Shown here: positions 36,416 through 45,072 of the stretch, one piece after another
How positions within the stretch are numbered: the first letter of the stretch is position 1
How the letters are laid out: each line of letters opens with the position of its first letter
Assembly: GCA_040385825.1 (NCBI GenBank)
Contig: JAZKGQ010000007.1
Location: 1 to 64,000, forward strand
Reading direction: 5' to 3'
Source: JANNNF01 sp040385825
GTDB taxonomy: Bacteria; Pseudomonadota; Alphaproteobacteria; Rhodobacterales; Rhodobacteraceae
DNA: 64,000 nt
Made by a program: the position numbers and the translations under genes
Notes under the pieces: model-generated
What the model saw: only the letters and a program-made list of their open reading frames with translations
What the model was told of the DNA's origin: nothing
The model's database searches: none

Positions 36416-36568
36416 GGCTGATCTCCTTCGTTTGCAGGCGCTCTTCTGATCCGAAACTTTTCGGGAAGAGCATGTGAAGGGCGTTGTCCTTTGACCCGAA
36501 GGCCCGACAGGGTTCTTCTTGCGAAGTCCACCAACACCAATGAAAAACCCCGGAATCGCTTCCGGGAT
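36416..36568 (-). promoter_or_regulatory. Structured rpsD 5' leader
   Basis: The predicted rpsD transcript starts near 36568. The first hairpin is immediate: CCCGGAA-GCGA-TTCCGGG (36566-36549), followed by GTTTTTC, which has the shape of an intrinsic terminator. Nearer the gene is a second hairpin: GCTCTTC with GAAGAGC enclosing CCGAAA-AG-TTTCGG (about 36472-36441). This layout suits attenuation or S4 autoregulation, or release of a short RNA. No protein is supported here. Confidence 0.55.
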
Positions 36569-36574
36569 TGGCGG

Positions 36575-36602
36575 CTTATACAGGCGGGGTCCGGGGTGTC
36601 AA
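36575..36602 (-). promoter_or_regulatory. rpsD promoter
   Basis: Minus-strand TTGACA (36602-36597), a 16-bp spacer and TATAAG (36580-36575). It is a perfect -35 and a good -10, one of the strongest promoter matches in the window, about 155 bp before rpsD. Confidence 0.8.
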
Positions 36603-36629
36603 CCAAACTCCCCCCTATTTTCTGTCTCT

Positions 36630-36667
36630 AAATATCCCACGAGGGTCCGGGGGTGTGAAACCCCCGG
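36630..36667 (-). repeat. Terminator-like repeat, copy B
   Basis: Begins AAATATCCCACG like the copy at 32685, and ends with CCGGGGG-TGTGAAA-CCCCCGG (stem 36647-36653 with 36661-36667). It lies 13 bp after the Hint-protein stop and just upstream of the rpsD promoter, so it likely isolates the two transcripts. Confidence 0.75.
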
Positions 36668-36679
36668 CGCTCTCAACCC

Positions 36680-37741
36680 TCACGCCGCCAGTTCATGCCG
36701 CAAGATGGCCGCTTCCGACGCCGAGATGTTGCGCCGCGCGTAGTCGCCATAGCCTTGCGGATTGTCCGCCACCCCTGGCAGCAGCGCCATCAGCACCGCC
36801 CGCTGTGCCGGGTCGATCATGTCCAGCGCAGTGTTCGAGGGGTGAAAACTTTCCGTCTCCATCCCGTTGGCCCACAAGATGTTGTGCCGTTCCAGCATGA
36901 CATGCACATAGGTCACTTCGCGCGCGGCATAATCGACCATCACCGAGCTGTCGTTGATCAGGTCTTCCGCCGCCACCAGTACCTCATCGGTGTTGAACAG
37001 CGCCCGCGCCGCCGCCCCGCGCACCAGCATCCGGTGTTGCGGCGACACCAGCAGGTCATCGTCAGGCCGCCCGAACCCCATGGCCCCGGCGCGAAACCGC
37101 ACCGGGCGCAGATGCGGCATCGCATAAAGCCGCGCGCCGGTCATCCGCCGGTGGCCGGTCCAGATGATTTCCTGCGCGCCGTTGTCCTTGGTCTGGATCA
37201 GATCGCCGGGGTGCAGATCCTCGATCTTCACCGCCCCGTCGGGCGTCATGATCCGGGTGCCGGGGGTAAAACAGATCACCCCCCCCGCCGCACGCTGGCC
37301 CGATGCCACGGCAGTCCGGTCCACCTGGGTACGCACCACCCACAGATCGCGGTCGCAGGGCGGCACCTCGCTCACGAACATCAACAGCCGCGCGCCGGTG
37401 TCGGGCACTTCGATGATCGTCACGCAGTAGGACTGGTGGCCGTCGGTGACGACAAAACCCTGCTCGGACCGGTCCTCGGGCGCCTCTTCGTCCCTGACGG
37501 CTTCGCCAACCGCAATTCCCACCAGGCGCCGCACCATCCGCGCCGCCCGTTTGCGCATGTCCGCCGCCCCTTCGGCCTCTTCCAGCCGCAACAGCCCGCC
37601 GGGCGCATCCACGCGGATGGCCTCGCCGGTCCAGCGCCACGCGGCGCCGACGGCAAGAACGTCCAGGGGTGCGGCCTTCACGCCGTCTACGTCTGTCTGT
37701 GACCAGGAGATGACGAACGTCGCCCGAAAGCTCGTTCCCAT
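36680..37741 (-). CDS. Hint domain protein
   Basis: A 353-residue protein. Residues 1-150 have no recognised domain. A Hint (hedgehog/intein) module starts at Cys157 in GGVICFTPGTRIMTPDG and includes IEDLHPGDLIQTKDN and LLVSPQHRMLVRG (with the HRM histidine). Such Hint_2 proteins are frequent in Rhodobacteraceae, often secreted and self-cleaving, but the role is unknown. No signal peptide is visible. The C-terminal flank NGMETESFHPS is family-typical. It is a single gene. Confidence 0.85.
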   Translation of the reverse strand: MGTSFRATFVISWSQTDVDGVKAAPLDVLAVGAAWRWTGEAIRVDAPGGLLRLEEAEGAADMRKRAARMVRRLVGIAVGEAVRDEEAPEDRSEQGFVVTDGHQSYCVTIIEVPDTGARLLMFVSEVPPCDRDLWVVRTQVDRTAVASGQRAAGGVICFTPGTRIMTPDGAVKIEDLHPGDLIQTKDNGAQEIIWTGHRRMTGARLYAMPHLRPVRFRAGAMGFGRPDDDLLVSPQHRMLVRGAAARALFNTDEVLVAAEDLINDSSVMVDYAAREVTYVHVMLERHNILWANGMETESFHPSNTALDMIDPAQRAVLMALLPGVADNPQGYGDYARRNISASEAAILRHELAA

Positions 37742-37865
37742 TGCCTGTTTGCCTGCTCGATCGTGTTTTTGTTTTGGGTCGTGTTTTTGTGTTGTACCGG
37801 CAGGTTAACAGGGATGATTCGCCGTGGCTATGGCCTGCTTGCAACAGACCTGCCGGAATGTTGCC

Positions 37866-38792
37866 TCAGAACCGCAACCGCAGGTTCACCGACCCCACGA
37901 ACTGCCCCTGGGACTGTGCCTCGAATTCCGGCCCCAGATAGGTCACGCCGTAAAACACCTGCGAGGACTCGCCCTGCCAGTTCACCCCCGCGCGCAGGCG
38001 GCTGCGGCTGTCCGACAGGACTGCCGCCCCGCCATCCGGCAGATAGATGCTGTCAAACACCCGCGCCACATCGCCCCCCACGGTATAGCTGAACCCCGTG
38101 GTCCGGGTGCCCGCAATGCCCTGATAGCGCTGGCCCGTCACCGGGTCGCGCAGCATCAGCGCCCCGGCCCCAAAGCCGCCCAGCATCAGATCGCCGCCGA
38201 TCCGCACGAAATCCTCGGCCCCGACCTGCGCCTCGACAAAGGGGCGCAGAACGGTGTTGCCCGGCAGGGTCAGGCTGCGTCCGGTTTCGGCCACCAGCGT
38301 CGGGTAGACTCCGTTGCCGATCTGATTGCCAAAGACGGTCGGCTTTTTCATGCTCAGCGCGTCATGAATGGTGCCCTGAAACGAGGATATGCCGGTTTTC
38401 GGGCCGGTGAACACCAGATCCGCGCCCAGGCTTGTGTCCCAGCCGCGCAGGTCGAAATGGCTGTGCAGGCCAACGGTGATGACGCCCGCATAGCGCCGGT
38501 CCAGGGCAGAGGGGGCGGTCAGGCTGGCGGGTGCAATGACCCGGCCCGACAGGCGCAGTTCCACAATCTCGCCCGGATCGGACGGCAGGCTGCCGGTCCA
38601 GGACAGGCCCCGCAACCGGCTGACCGTGTAAGACCCGGTCTGCCAGCGATCACGGGTATCGCCAAGGGTGTCATTGTTGAACAACCGGCCCCAGCCAAGC
38701 GTCACGCGATCCTGCGTCACCCTGTCTTGCGCCACCGCCGCGCCGCCCAGCCCGATGGCAAGCGCGCAAATCCCCAGCAAGGCCTTGAACAT
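37866..38792 (-). CDS. LpxR-like lipid A deacylase family protein
   Basis: A 308-residue outer-membrane beta-barrel protein of the DUF2219/LpxR family. It has a signal peptide (MFKALLGICALAIGLGGAAVAQ), alternating beta-strand patterns and a terminal aromatic residue (VNLRLRF), as needed for barrel assembly. The N-terminal motif WGRLFNNDTLGDTRDRWQTGSY matches the active-site region of LpxR, which removes the 3'-acyloxyacyl group of lipid A. The sequence includes a tandem QDRVTQDRV near residue 22. Enzyme activity is not proven. Confidence 0.8.
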   Translation of the reverse strand: MFKALLGICALAIGLGGAAVAQDRVTQDRVTLGWGRLFNNDTLGDTRDRWQTGSYTVSRLRGLSWTGSLPSDPGEIVELRLSGRVIAPASLTAPSALDRRYAGVITVGLHSHFDLRGWDTSLGADLVFTGPKTGISSFQGTIHDALSMKKPTVFGNQIGNGVYPTLVAETGRSLTLPGNTVLRPFVEAQVGAEDFVRIGGDLMLGGFGAGALMLRDPVTGQRYQGIAGTRTTGFSYTVGGDVARVFDSIYLPDGGAAVLSDSRSRLRAGVNWQGESSQVFYGVTYLGPEFEAQSQGQFVGSVNLRLRF

Positions 38793-39409
38793 CTTTACGT
38801 CCGTGTCTGAATGGCCCCCCAGCCGTGCTGAAACCCTAGCCGCCCCGCGCCCCCGGCGCTAGTGCGCCGCCGCAACAGCAGCCGTGACAATCGGCAACGA
38901 TGCAACAGGTGTCCCGGACCGGGCCGCGCCGGCGGGCCGCCGGTCAGGGGACATCGCCCCAGGTTGCATCCGTGCCCGTGCAGACAATCCATGTCGCAGA
39001 TCACCCATCCGCTGCGTGGCCGAAACTGTGGGCTTGTCGGCTTGGGCGAAACCCGCCCGGTTGGCCCGACCCATGCCGAAGCCCATTCCGCAGGCACAAT
39101 GGCACAGGGTCTGATCGGGCCCGAAGTGCTGCCCCTGCCGTTGCATCACCGGATGGACAGCCTGCTGACCGGGCACAGCTGCGCCAGGCCGCAGGAACCG
39201 GGTTGATCGACGGGTTTGGCATGAAGGACAGCCGCAACGGCGTGAGGATGAAAGGCGGGCATATCCGCCTGCTCAAGGTGCCGGATCTGGGGGTGGGTCT
39301 GGGCCGGCAAAGGACGGGCCAGCCAGCCCGCCTTCTTTGTCGCTTAATAAAATACATATTGTCTACTTTGCACTTTTATGATTGTAGTCGTGAAACAGGG
39401 AGAATCTGC
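38793..39409. other. 617 bp gap, no gene assigned
   Basis: Several overlapping open frames cross this stretch on both strands, including an in-frame extension upstream of proV, but none has a recognisable family, codon signal or good start. Positions 39312-39340 form a terminator-like hairpin (CGGGC-N6-GCCCG then CCTTCTTT), so a short plus-strand transcript may end there. The last 70 bp are AT-rich and probably hold the proVWX promoter; near it, TTGTCTAC and TGTAGTCG face each other imperfectly. Confidence 0.5.
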
Positions 39410-40495
39410 ATGGTCAAACCCGAACGAGAGGCCGTTATCCGCTGCGAGGGGATCTGGAAGATCTTCGGCGACAAGTCGCGTCAGGCGATGGAGGCCGTGC
39501 GGCGTGACGGTCTGTCGAAGACGGAAATCCGCGACAGGTTCGATTGCGTCGTCGGCGTGCAGGATGCGACCTTCAACGTCGGACGCGGCGAGATCTTCTG
39601 CATCATGGGGCTGTCGGGGTCGGGCAAATCGACGCTGATCCGCCACATCAACCGCCTGATCGAGCCGACCTCGGGCACGGTGTTCATCGAGGGGCAGAAC
39701 GTCAACGCCATGAACCCGCGCGATCTGCGGGCGCTGCGGGCCGAACGGATCGGCATGGTGTTTCAAAGCATGGCGCTGATGCCGCACCGCACGGTGCGCG
39801 ACAATGTGGTGTTCTCGCTGGAAGTGCGGGGCGTGCCCGAAGACCGCCGCGCCAGAGTGGCGGCCCAGGCCATCGAGGCGGTGGATCTGGGTGGCTGGGA
39901 CAACAAATACCCCGACGAACTGTCAGGCGGCATGCAGCAGCGCGTCGGTCTGGCCCGCGCCATTGCCGCCGATCCGACCATCCTTCTGATGGACGAGCCG
40001 TTCTCGGCGCTGGACCCGCTGATCCGGCGCCAGTTGCAGACCACCTTCATGGAACTGTCGGCGCAACTGCACAAGACAACAGTGTTCATCACCCATGATC
40101 TGGACGAGGCCATCCGCATCGGCGACCGCATCGCGATCATGAAAGACGGGGTGCTGGTGCAGACCGGCACGCCCGAACAGATCGTCACCGAACCCGCCGA
40201 CGCCTATGTCGCCGAGTTCGTGGCAGGCATTTCCAAGCTGGATCTGGTGACGGCCGCGCGGATCATGCAGCCGCTGGCACAGTATACCCAGGCCAGAGGC
40301 GCGCAGGACATGGCCCTGTGGCCGGTGGCCGCCCCCTCGGACAAGCTGAACGCGCTGGTCGATCTGGCGGTCGGCACCGACGATCCGATCCTTGTGCGCG
40401 CCGATGGCGCCGACATCGGCATCGTCACCAAACGCGCTCTGCTGCGCGGAATTCAGGGCCGCGAAGATGCCCCCTTGCAGAAGGAACTTGTCTGA
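39410..40495 (+). CDS. proV: Betaine/proline-betaine ABC importer, ATPase
   Basis: A 361-residue ATPase of the ProU/OpuA importer. Walker A is GLSGSGKST at residues 67-75, the signature LSGGMQQRVGLARA is near residue 168, and Walker B ends LLMDEPFSALDP. The insert before Walker A and the C-terminal CBS-like remnant (DKLNALVDLAV to IVTKRALL) are typical of ProV. The ATG at 39410 follows CAGGGAGAA. It overlaps proW as TGATG. Confidence 0.95.
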   Translation: MVKPEREAVIRCEGIWKIFGDKSRQAMEAVRRDGLSKTEIRDRFDCVVGVQDATFNVGRGEIFCIMGLSGSGKSTLIRHINRLIEPTSGTVFIEGQNVNAMNPRDLRALRAERIGMVFQSMALMPHRTVRDNVVFSLEVRGVPEDRRARVAAQAIEAVDLGGWDNKYPDELSGGMQQRVGLARAIAADPTILLMDEPFSALDPLIRRQLQTTFMELSAQLHKTTVFITHDLDEAIRIGDRIAIMKDGVLVQTGTPEQIVTEPADAYVAEFVAGISKLDLVTAARIMQPLAQYTQARGAQDMALWPVAAPSDKLNALVDLAVGTDDPILVRADGADIGIVTKRALLRGIQGREDAPLQKELV

Positions 40496-41427
40496 TGCTG
40501 GATGGCTTCGACTGGCTCAATCCTTTCGCGTCCGTGGATCTCGACATCGCCGCCCGCGCCGATGGCATCAAGGGTTGGGCGATTGCCAACCGCGATTCCA
40601 TCCAGCCGCTGAAGCAGTTTCTGGACAGCATCATCATTCAGGTCGAAGCCGCGCTGCAATCGGTGCCGCCGATGATCATGCTGGTGCTGATCGCGCTGAT
40701 CGCCTGGCAGGCGGCGGGGCGGCGGGTGGCGGGGCTGGTGGCGATCTGCCTGCTGGTGTTGGGCTTTCTTGCGCCCGCCGCCTGGGGCCTTGCGATGACC
40801 ACCCTTGCCATCGTCGTGGCCTCGGTGCTGGTCTGCGCCCTGATCGGCCTGCCGCTTGGCATCCTTGCGGGCAAGAACGACCGGCTTGAAAGCATCATCC
40901 GCCCGGTGCTGGACACGATGCAGACCATCCCGGCCTTTGTCTATCTGGTGCCGGTGGTCATGCTGGTGGGCATCGGCAATGTTTCGGGCGTGGTGGTGAC
41001 CATCATCTTTGCGCTGCCGCCCCTGGTGCGCCTGACCTCACTGGGCATCCGCAGCGTCAACCCCGCGGTGGTCGAGGCCGCCCGCGCCTTCGGCGCTACG
41101 CCGTTGCAGATCCTGTTCAAGGTGGAACTGCCGCTGGCCACGCCCACCATCCTGGCCGGCCTGAACCAGACCATCATGCTGTCACTGTCGATGGTGGTCA
41201 TCGCCTCGATGATCGCGGTCAAGGGTCTGGGCAACGAGGTGCTGCGCGCCATGGGCAGGCTGGATGCGGGCAAGGCCATCGTCGGCGGGCTTGGCATCGT
41301 GATGCTGGCCATCGTGCTGGACCGGATCACCCAGGGCCTCGGCCGGTCGGGCCGCGAACGCGGGCATCGCCACTGGTGGCAATCCGGGCCGGTCGGCCTG
41401 ATCGCCAGATTGTTCCAGCGCAACTGA
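40495..41427 (+). CDS. proW: Betaine/proline-betaine ABC importer, permease
   Basis: A 310-residue inner-membrane permease. A cytosolic N-terminal part of about 60 residues is followed by six or so membrane helices. It holds the binding-protein-dependent signature VEAARAFGATPLQILFKVELPLATPTI near residues 195-220. It couples ProV to the ProX-bound substrate. It lies between proV (overlap) and proX (35 bp gap). Confidence 0.95.
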   Translation: MLDGFDWLNPFASVDLDIAARADGIKGWAIANRDSIQPLKQFLDSIIIQVEAALQSVPPMIMLVLIALIAWQAAGRRVAGLVAICLLVLGFLAPAAWGLAMTTLAIVVASVLVCALIGLPLGILAGKNDRLESIIRPVLDTMQTIPAFVYLVPVVMLVGIGNVSGVVVTIIFALPPLVRLTSLGIRSVNPAVVEAARAFGATPLQILFKVELPLATPTILAGLNQTIMLSLSMVVIASMIAVKGLGNEVLRAMGRLDAGKAIVGGLGIVMLAIVLDRITQGLGRSGRERGHRHWWQSGPVGLIARLFQRN

Positions 41428-41462
41428 TTGACCAACACGAAACCAAACCAAGGAGGTACTCC

Positions 41463-42440
41463 ATGAAACACTTCACACTGTCCTCGGCGCTTTGCCTGTC
41501 GCTGCTGAGCACGCCGCTTTTCGCCCAAGACAAACCCGGCGAAGGCGTGACCATCCGCCCGATCATCGGCAACATTGCCGAAGAATTCTTTCAGGCCCGC
41601 ATCGTCTATCGTGCGCTGGCCGACCTTGGCTATACCGTGGCCGAACCGAGCCAGGTGGAAATCCAGACGGCGCACCTTGCGGTCGGCACCGGCGACGGCG
41701 ATTTCTACACCGCGCATTGGGGCACGCTGCATCAGGCGTTCTTTGAAGAATCCGGCGGCGACGCGGTTCTGCAAAAGGTCGGCCCGTTCGTCGAAGGCAT
41801 GGTGCAGGGCTATCTGATCGACAAGCCGTCCTATGACGCGGGTGTCAAGAACCTGGGCGATCTGAAAGACCCGGCGATTGCCGCCAAATTCGATGCCGAC
41901 GGCGACGGCAAGGCCGATCTGGCGGGCTGCGTTCCGGGCTGGGGCTGCGAGCGCGTGATCGAAAACCACATGACCGAATACGGCCTGCGCGACACCGTCA
42001 CCCACAATCAGGGCGAATACAACGCGCTGATGGCCGACACCATCGCCCGCTTCCAGAACGGCAAGCCGATCCTCTACTTCACCTGGACACCCTATTGGGT
42101 GTCGGGGGCACTGGTCCCCGGCAAGGATGTGGAATGGCTGGATGTGCCCTACACCGCGCTGCCCGACGGGGTAGAGGCTGAAACCACCTTCGAGGGCAAG
42201 AACCTCGGTTTTGCGGTGGACAATATGTATGTGCTGACCACCGACAAGTTTCTGGCCGACAACCCGCCGGCGGCGAAACTGCTGGCGGCCATCAAAATCG
42301 ACATCAATGACATCTCGGCGCAGAACAAGCTGATGGCAGATGGCGAATCCAGTTCGGAAGCCATCGACAAGCATGTGACCGACTGGATTGCCGCAAATCA
42401 GGCCGAATACGACGGCTGGCTGGCCGCCGCCCGCCAGTGA
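41463..42440 (+). CDS. proX: Betaine/proline-betaine binding protein
   Basis: A 325-residue periplasmic binding protein with a signal peptide (MKHFTLSSALCLSLLSTPLFAQ). It aligns closely with E. coli ProX. The aromatic-box tryptophans are kept in HWGTLHQAF, CVPGWGCE and FTWTPYWVSG, supporting quaternary-amine binding. A strong AAGGAGG site precedes the ATG. It ends the operon before a perfect 10-bp-stem terminator. Osmotic control is likely, but no site was identified. Confidence 0.96.
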   Translation: MKHFTLSSALCLSLLSTPLFAQDKPGEGVTIRPIIGNIAEEFFQARIVYRALADLGYTVAEPSQVEIQTAHLAVGTGDGDFYTAHWGTLHQAFFEESGGDAVLQKVGPFVEGMVQGYLIDKPSYDAGVKNLGDLKDPAIAAKFDADGDGKADLAGCVPGWGCERVIENHMTEYGLRDTVTHNQGEYNALMADTIARFQNGKPILYFTWTPYWVSGALVPGKDVEWLDVPYTALPDGVEAETTFEGKNLGFAVDNMYVLTTDKFLADNPPAAKLLAAIKIDINDISAQNKLMADGESSSEAIDKHVTDWIAANQAEYDGWLAAARQ

Positions 42441-42460
42441 CGTGACATGACATGCCATGT

Positions 42461-42512
42461 GCGGGGCACCGATGCGGTGCCCCGCCTTCATCTTGCGTGC
42501 CTTCATCTTGCG
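42461..42512 (+). terminator. Terminator of proVWX with 15-bp tandem repeat
   Basis: A perfect stem (GCGGGGCACC at 42461-42470 with GGTGCCCCGC at 42476-42485). It is followed by two copies of GCCTTCATCTTGCG (42484-42497 and 42499-42512), a 15-bp-period tandem repeat whose first copy overlaps the stem. Confidence 0.75.
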
Positions 42513-42689
42513 CGGCAGCATCACCATGACCACACCGGCGCATTTCGTGTTCTTTCTGCTGCGGGATTTCTTGGATCTGGCATTTCTTTCCTGGGTGTTT
42601 CGGGCGCATTCCGGCAACTCGCCCCTGTTGTACCGAACAAGACCGGGATGACCGGCAAGGCGAAAGGCCGGGTCGCGTTGCCCCGGCGC

Positions 42690-43505
42690 TCAGGCACCCG
42701 GCAGGCTGCGCAGCAAGACGGCCAGACCGGCCAGCACAAGGGCGGCCCCCAAGGGACGGGCCAGACGGTCGCCACCCGGCGCCAGCTTTTCCAGCGCGAC
42801 GTACAGCGTGACCCCGACAATCCACCAAAGGTTCATCACCCCGCCGACAAACAGCAGCCCCATCAGCGCCCAACAGCAGCCAAGGCAGAAACGGCCATGC
42901 AGCAGCCCCATGCGAAAGGCCGCAGCGGTGCCTGTGCGGCGGTGCCGGGTCAGCGCCTCGACCGGGCCGCGGCAATGGGCCAGGCAGGCGGCCTTCAGCG
43001 GGGTGAACTGGTACAGCCCCGCCCCGATCAGGACGGCGGCCCCCAGCCAGGGCATCGCAAGGGTCATGAACATCGGCGACATCAGGCCCAGAGCCGCCAG
43101 CCCGGCCTGCGCTGCCGTCGCCACCGCGCTGAACGCGGCCCAGATGGCAAGATACCCGGCACCGAACAGCAGCGGCGCAGCCCCCCCGCTGCGGTTCAGC
43201 GCCGCATAGAGCAGGATGGTCGGCGCGGCACTCGGCACCATCATGGCGACCATCATCAGCCACCACATGACGAAGATCATCAGGCCGTAGCCGGGCGTCC
43301 AGTGCATCGGGGCCACCATGTCCGGCAGCCCGGTCAGCAAGGCGCCTGCCGGGCCGGTCCGGGCGGACATGCCGATGGCGGACATCCCCGTGCCGCCACC
43401 GGACAGGATGAACACGGCCGCAGCGGCAACAACAAGCCACAGCGCCACCGCCATGATCATGCGGTCATGGCGGAGGATCCGGTCGGTCATTCCACGGCCT
43501 GCCAT
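42690..43505 (-). CDS. DUF2182 membrane protein
   Basis: A 271-residue integral membrane protein with about six or seven hydrophobic helices. It belongs to the DUF2182 family, described only as predicted metal-binding. Family-like motifs are MHWTPGYGLMIFVMWWLMMVAMMVPSAAP around residue 65 and GRFCLGCCWALMGLLFVGGVMNLWW around residue 205, with Cys and Met-rich faces that could bind metal. It follows the DUF1326 gene by 6 bp, a recurring pair in proteobacteria. Confidence 0.88.
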   Translation of the reverse strand: MAGRGMTDRILRHDRMIMAVALWLVVAAAAVFILSGGGTGMSAIGMSARTGPAGALLTGLPDMVAPMHWTPGYGLMIFVMWWLMMVAMMVPSAAPTILLYAALNRSGGAAPLLFGAGYLAIWAAFSAVATAAQAGLAALGLMSPMFMTLAMPWLGAAVLIGAGLYQFTPLKAACLAHCRGPVEALTRHRRTGTAAAFRMGLLHGRFCLGCCWALMGLLFVGGVMNLWWIVGVTLYVALEKLAPGGDRLARPLGAALVLAGLAVLLRSLPGA

Positions 43506-43511
43506 CCGCGG

Positions 43512-44153
43512 TCAGGCCGCGTGGTTGATGACGCCCTTGCCGGTCATGTAGACCCGGCAGATATGGGCATGCGTGCCGTGGTTCCTGGTCATCGAGATCT
43601 CGCCCGAGGTCGTGGTGGTGCCGCTGGCCATTTCGGCCTGACGGTATTCAAAGCCGTGCGGCAGGTTGATACGGGCGCGATGTTCGCCCCCTGTCACCGG
43701 GTTGCGGATGGGTTCGGCCTTCACCTCGAACACGCCGGGGATCGTCACATGCCCGGTGCGGGCTTCCAGATCGATCGCCAGATCGATCGGCTTGAACAGG
43801 GTTTGCAGCCGGTTGGGCGCCATCTTGTCGAACACCCAGAAATGCGTCGCCATATCCTCGGTGTCGCCACCGGTGCCGATGGCTTCGACCGCCGCCCGCT
43901 GCTCGGGCGTGGCCGATGCGTCGATGATCAACTGGATGGTCCCGTTGCCCATGTGGATCGCCGCCGGCCATTTGGCCGCCATGCCGAATTTCACGCCGTC
44001 CAGCCTGACGCCGCCATAATGGCCCGTGTTGATGATGAATCCGACCGCCGCTTCGCAGGTGCCGTCGGTCGGCAAGGAATTGAACTGGCACGGACAACCG
44101 AACGCGCAATTGCAATTGGCAAGCTCCAGAGCGTCAATCTGCCAAGGTGTCAT
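43512..44153 (-). CDS. DUF1326 family protein
   Basis: A 213-residue soluble protein of the DUF1326 family. It begins with the conserved Cys cluster ALELANCNCAFGCPCQF near residue 8 (CxCxxxCxC) and continues with GHYGGVRLDGVKFGMAAKWP. The Cys set suggests metal binding. The function is unknown. It is the first gene of the DUF1326-DUF2182 operon. Confidence 0.9.
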   Translation of the reverse strand: MTPWQIDALELANCNCAFGCPCQFNSLPTDGTCEAAVGFIINTGHYGGVRLDGVKFGMAAKWPAAIHMGNGTIQLIIDASATPEQRAAVEAIGTGGDTEDMATHFWVFDKMAPNRLQTLFKPIDLAIDLEARTGHVTIPGVFEVKAEPIRNPVTGGEHRARINLPHGFEYRQAEMASGTTTTSGEISMTRNHGTHAHICRVYMTGKGVINHAA

Positions 44154-45072
44154 CTTGTCCCCCTTTCACCGCGAGTCTGTTTGGCCCGCAGGTCATGATA
44201 TCACAAACGGGGTGATTTTTCGATGCCGCCGTCGTTCAGCCGCCATGGCGCAGGATCGCCGTGCAACGCCGGAAGGGGGGCCAGACCGGCCGGCCAGACC
44301 GCGGGGGGGGCCAGCGCCACACGGCCTGTGCGAAATCGCGCAGTCGGCGGCCGCCTCATGGATCGAATTGCGAAGACAGCCCAAGCTGTTGAGGCGGGAA
44401 TTCCGCACATTGCCGCACGCTGATCACGCTGTGATTGTAGGTGGCGGTGCGTGTAGTTTCGATAGAACCAGTCTCGTGTCGGGGCGCGTCAATTCGTGTT
44501 TTGACAAAGTGTCCTGATTACAGCAGGTTATCGAAAGTTTACGCTTTCCAGATGGCGCGACAGGGCGCAAAGCGGGCCTATAGAACCCGTCGCGCGATTG
44601 CGCTCATCTGGGATCTGGGTGTCAAAATCCGGATATCATTGCTGTATCGCGGCCCAAGATTGCCAATTTGCACCTGAACATGGCGACCACAGCGCAGACA
44701 ACGGATCGGCTGGGACGTTGCATTGCTGTTATCTGAAAAGCGATTGTCGTTGCGTGGGTACGATTGCAGTTTCGCGGGAATGCCTCGAGAGCTTTGTAAG
44801 GCTCATAAGTGGCCTGCATTTCTGACGGTTCCGAGATCGCTTTGGTTGTGTTGGTGGGCAGCCCGAAAGGCTGGGCACAAAGTCGCCCCCAACTGGGCGC
44901 TCGCGAGGTTCCTAACGTTTGTCGTGCTGCGCTGCGGATCTCGTGATTTAATCGACCAGACAACTGAGTGAAGCGACTGATGCCTTCGGCGCTAAGCTGC
45001 CGTTCGGACTCGCCATTGCCATGCCGTGACGCTCCCGACAGCGGCCGCTTGTGCTCGACGAAGGTGCGCGGG
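44154..45072. other. 919 bp gap, no gene assigned
   Basis: The base composition is more mixed than in flanking genes, and none of the open frames has a recognisable product. Regulatory sequence for the DUF1326 operon is likely near 44154-44220. The rest looks like decayed or foreign DNA and marks the left edge of the accessory region. Confidence 0.5.

Noticed and set aside
36412..36606. A 64-residue frame over the rpsD leader
   Set aside because: Its start codon lies at the -35 element of the rpsD promoter and it has no ribosome-binding site. The stretch is better explained as a 5' leader.
38900..39409. N-terminal extension of ProV in an open frame
   Set aside because: ProV homologues start near the Met at 39410, which has a GGGAGAA site. 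The extension has no domain and crosses a hairpin.
44622..44963. A 113-residue minus-strand frame in the 44 kb gap
   Set aside because: No family pattern, no ribosome-binding site and atypical composition. It was left as part of an unassigned gap.
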